Assembly (NCBI GenBank): GCA_965214525.1
Contig: OZ243959.1
Location: 682,001-746,000, forward strand
Origin: Qipengyuania_B sp965214525
GTDB lineage: Bacteria > Pseudomonadota > Alphaproteobacteria > Sphingomonadales > Sphingomonadaceae
DNA length: 64,000 bases
Reading direction: 5' to 3'
Shown here: positions 61,892 through 64,000 of the stretch, in pieces
Position numbering within the stretch: position 1 is the stretch's first letter
Layout: every line of letters starts with the position of its first letter
The notes under the pieces: model-generated
Told to the model about the DNA's origin: nothing
The model's input: only the letters and a program-made list of their open reading frames with translations
Database searches by the model: none
Translations under genes and position numbers: made by a program

Positions 61892-61982
61892 GCTGTTGCT
61901 ATGCCCTGTTATAACCGAAATTACGGTCGAACCGATCTGCGATGTAGTAGGACGGCCGGCTCTAGGCAAATGGAGAAGAAGC

Positions 61983-63398
61983 ATGGCTCAGGCGAACTCT
62001 ACCGAGATGCGCGACATTCTGCAGCGTCAGCAGGATGCCTTCGTAGCGGCACGTCCTGAAAACCTGAGTGCGCGTCGCGGCCGTATCGAACGGGCAATCA
62101 CGCTGTTGAACGAACACGGCGATGCGCTGTGCGATGCGATGAACGAGGATTTCGGCAATCGATCGAAGGTGCAATCGCTGGCGACCGATATTGCCGGAAC
62201 CATCAAGTTCGGCAGATATTGCCTGAAGAACCTCGACAAATGGGCCAAGCCAGAACGGCGGAGCCTTGACTTTCCGCTGCCTCTGCTGGGCGCCAAGGCG
62301 GAAGTACGGTTTGAGCCCAAGGGCGTCGTGGGCATTCTCAGTCCGTGGAATTTTCCGGTCAACCTTGCTTTTGGCCCTCTGATGCAGGTATTTGCCGCGG
62401 GCAATCGCGCGATGGTCAAACCAAGCGAGTTCACCGAGAAGACCAGCGCGTTGATGAAAGACCTGGTGTCGCGCTATTTTCGCGACGAGGAACTGGCTTT
62501 CATCACCGGCGGCCCGGAAATTGCGCAGCAATTTTCTTCCCTGCCGTTCGATCATCTGGTTTTCACCGGGTCTACCGCTACCGGCGCAAAAGTGATGGAG
62601 GCGGCTGCTAAAAATCTCGTGCCGGTCACCTTGGAACTCGGCGGAAAATCGCCGGTCGTGTTGGGACGTAGCGCCGACTTGACCCGCGCCGGAGAACGTA
62701 TCGCCATGGGCAAGATGATGAATGCCGGCCAAATCTGCCTCGCGCCCGACTACATGATAGTGCCCGACGACCAGGAGGATGCGGCGATCGCCGCTGTGGA
62801 ACTGGGCGTCCACAATATGTATCCGACCCTCCTGCATAACGACGATTATGCCAGCGTGGTCACCGACAAGCATTTCGATCGGTTGCAGGGTCTCGTCGCC
62901 GATGCGCGCGACAAGGGGGCCGAGGTGATTGAGGTTAACCCGGCGAACGAGGATTTTTCCAATACCAACGCGCGAAAGATGCCGCTGACGATCCTGCGCA
63001 ATGTGAATGACGATATGAAGGCCATGCAGGAGGAAATTTTCGGCCCGGTCCTGCCGGTAAAGACCTACAAGAAGATGGAAGAAGCCATTCAATATGTGAA
63101 CGGCCGTGATCGTCCGCTTGGCCTGTATTATTTCGGTAGCGACGGGGACGAGCGCGAACAGGTTCTCATTCGCACCATCTCCGGCGGCGTGACCGTGAAC
63201 GATGTCGTCTTTCACGTGTCCATGGACGACTTGCCCTTCGGCGGGGTGGGGCCTTCGGGCATCGGCAGCTATCACGGTCCGGAAGGGTTTCGCGAGTTCA
63301 GCCACGCGCGCTCGGTATACACCCAGCCGAAGATCGATGTCGCAAAACTTGCGAAAATCAAACCGCCCTACCAAGCTGGTCAGCATCCGCAGCCCTGA
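61983..63398 (+). CDS. Coniferyl-aldehyde dehydrogenase-type ALDH
   Basis: A 471-residue aldehyde dehydrogenase. The NAD-binding segment is SPWNFPVNLAFGPL, the general base Glu in TLELGGKSP (about 213), and the nucleophile in AGQICLAPDY (about 247). The overall pattern, including FHVSMDDLPFGGVGPSGIGSYHG, is that of the CalB branch, but long-chain aldehydes are also likely substrates. GGAGAAG lies just ahead of ATG 61983. It is divergent from thiolase; the 140-bp gap to nuoA contains a weak hairpin (63448-63464). Confidence 0.9.
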   Translation: MAQANSTEMRDILQRQQDAFVAARPENLSARRGRIERAITLLNEHGDALCDAMNEDFGNRSKVQSLATDIAGTIKFGRYCLKNLDKWAKPERRSLDFPLPLLGAKAEVRFEPKGVVGILSPWNFPVNLAFGPLMQVFAAGNRAMVKPSEFTEKTSALMKDLVSRYFRDEELAFITGGPEIAQQFSSLPFDHLVFTGSTATGAKVMEAAAKNLVPVTLELGGKSPVVLGRSADLTRAGERIAMGKMMNAGQICLAPDYMIVPDDQEDAAIAAVELGVHNMYPTLLHNDDYASVVTDKHFDRLQGLVADARDKGAEVIEVNPANEDFSNTNARKMPLTILRNVNDDMKAMQEEIFGPVLPVKTYKKMEEAIQYVNGRDRPLGLYYFGSDGDEREQVLIRTISGGVTVNDVVFHVSMDDLPFGGVGPSGIGSYHGPEGFREFSHARSVYTQPKIDVAKLAKIKPPYQAGQHPQP

Positions 63399-63447
63399 TC
63401 GCCAGTTGCATGCGGTTAATCAGCCGACAAAGCTTGTATTCGCGGGT

Positions 63448-63464
63448 GTTTAGGCACCTTAAAC
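63448..63464. terminator. Weak inverted repeat between ALDH gene and nuoA
   Basis: GTTTAGG (63448-63454) pairs with CCTTAAAC (63457-63464) with one bulge and a two-base loop. It may end the ALDH transcript; there is no T-run. The nuo promoter should lie in the following 75 bp. Confidence 0.25.
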
Positions 63465-63539
63465 ATCGTGCCGCGCCCTTGCTATGCGCCGGGCAGGGGC
63501 GTAGGGCGTGTTCACCTTTCAGTCCCATCGGAATCTTAA

Positions 63540-63914
63540 GTGGTCGACCTCTCCCAGTATCTGCCCATCCTGCTGTTCCTCTTCGTGGCGCTGGGACTGT
63601 CGGTTGCGTTTGTGCTGCTGCCGATGGGCGTTGCCCGGCTTACCGGCTCGCATAATCCCACTGCCGAGAAACTGAGCGAATACGAGTGCGGCTTTCCTGC
63701 CTTTGAAGACCCGCGCGGCCAGTTCGACGTACGCTTCTATTTGGTCGCGATCCTGTTTATCATCTTCGATCTGGAAGCGGCCTTCTTGTTTCCTTGGGCG
63801 GTCAGCCTAAATCTGACGGGATGGCCAGGTTGGATCACCATGATGATCTTCCTCGGCGAACTCGCGGTCGGCCTGGCTTATGCCTGGAAGGTCGGCGCGC
63901 TGGAATGGGAATAG
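63540..63914 (+). CDS. nuoA: NADH-quinone oxidoreductase subunit A
   Basis: A 124-residue complex I membrane subunit with three transmembrane helices (about 7-29, 67-86, 94-115). EKLSEYECGFPAFEDPRGQFDVRFYLVAI is the conserved ND3-type loop with its Cys at the quinone site. The start is GTG at 63540. First gene of the nuo operon; nuoB begins one base after its stop (63916). Confidence 0.95.
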   Translation: MVDLSQYLPILLFLFVALGLSVAFVLLPMGVARLTGSHNPTAEKLSEYECGFPAFEDPRGQFDVRFYLVAILFIIFDLEAAFLFPWAVSLNLTGWPGWITMMIFLGELAVGLAYAWKVGALEWE

Positions 63915-63915
63915 C

Positions 63916-64000
63916 ATGAGCGATCCGGATACCAACACGAGTCTCTCGGGGATGCGACCGGGCGATGTGAGCGGCCAGCCCCGGGTCGAGCATTATCGTC
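63916..64000 (+). CDS. nuoB: Start of the next gene, probably NADH-quinone oxidoreductase subunit B
   Basis: An ATG one base past the nuoA stop opens a frame (MSDPDTNTSLSGMRPG...) that runs off the right edge after 28 residues. Position right after nuoA makes NuoB, the N2 cluster subunit, very likely, but the visible tail is the variable N-terminus and carries no diagnostic motif. Confidence 0.65.
   Translation, partial: MSDPDTNTSLSGMRPGDVSGQPRVEHYR

Noticed and set aside
61962..63386. 474-codon open frame antisense to the aldehyde dehydrogenase
   Set aside because: Antisense shadow; the ALDH motifs on the plus strand are complete.
1..64000. CRISPR arrays, insertion sequences, prophage or integron
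   Set aside because: No regularly spaced repeats, transposase or phage-type genes were seen; base and codon style are even throughout.

Overview
The window is GC-rich, densely coded chromosomal DNA. Its gene content and protein style point to an alphaproteobacterium of the Sphingomonadales, most likely Erythrobacteraceae. The pointers are a KorAB-type 2-oxoacid:ferredoxin oxidoreductase, a Bacillus-type Fe-S PurF, an alphaproteobacterial RNase E with a large acidic insert, SPY instead of SPF in release factor 2, and an exosortase-A-associated acyl carrier protein/ligase/decarboxylase set. This placement rests on remembered family features, not on a search. I see no phage genes, transposases, CRISPR arrays, rRNA genes or convincing tRNA genes. 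Almost everything is core metabolism or housekeeping.

Layout. 1-4.1 kb: prmA (cut by the left edge), a short-chain dehydrogenase, then divergent sdhCDA. 4.2-8.4 kb: a YpfJ-like zinc peptidase, guaB, an RsmB-like RNA methyltransferase and a TPR protein. 8.5-13.2 kb: rppH and an alpha/beta hydrolase facing korAB, with an 82-bp palindromic repeat between korA and korB. 13.3-18.2 kb: YdjM-like membrane hydrolase, photolyase, cyclopropane synthase-like methyltransferase, serine hydrolase lipoprotein. 18.2-20.9 kb, minus strand: PilZ protein, SDR, purF. 21.1-29.6 kb, plus strand: lolC/E-lolD, a small unknown, dnaE, acyl-CoA ligase, an unknown lipoprotein, a DUF1330 protein. 29.7-34.5 kb, minus strand: degenerate UDG-like protein, lytic transglycosylase, moaB, PA0069-like radical SAM protein, small lipoprotein. 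34.6-41.5 kb, plus strand: ETF-QO, ispE, ilvD, NAD(P)HX epimerase/dehydratase, TrmA/RlmD-type methyltransferase.

41.5-44.9 kb holds the exosortase-A-associated trio and a 50-residue coiled-coil ORF. 44.9-47.2 kb, minus strand: sdhB, thioesterase and zapE, so sdhB lies about 42 kb from sdhCDA. 47.5-51.0 kb: an SDR, then rne with a long hairpin-rich leader. 51.4-58.3 kb, plus strand: amidase, PBP1A, prfB, a methyltransferase-fold lipoprotein and a nitronate monooxygenase-like protein with an added Cys motif. 58.3-63.4 kb: 2-hydroxyacid dehydrogenase, SH3 protein, membrane-anchored unknown, thiolase, aldehyde dehydrogenase. The right edge enters the complex I operon (nuoA, start of nuoB).

Functional links: sdhCDA/sdhB, ETF-QO and nuoAB all feed the quinone pool. 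The amidase, PBP1A and lytic transglycosylase act on peptidoglycan, and LolCD sorts lipoproteins. guaB and purF serve purine synthesis. Many neighbours overlap by 1-11 bp (ATGA, GTGA, TTGA, TAATG), indicating tightly packed, translationally coupled operons, and TTG starts are frequent. No clearly new multi-gene system is visible. The best leads are the exosortase-type lipid module without an exosortase, the structured rne leader, the exported methyltransferase-fold lipoprotein, the Cys-extended nitronate monooxygenase and the motif-less UDG homologue coupled to a transglycosylase.
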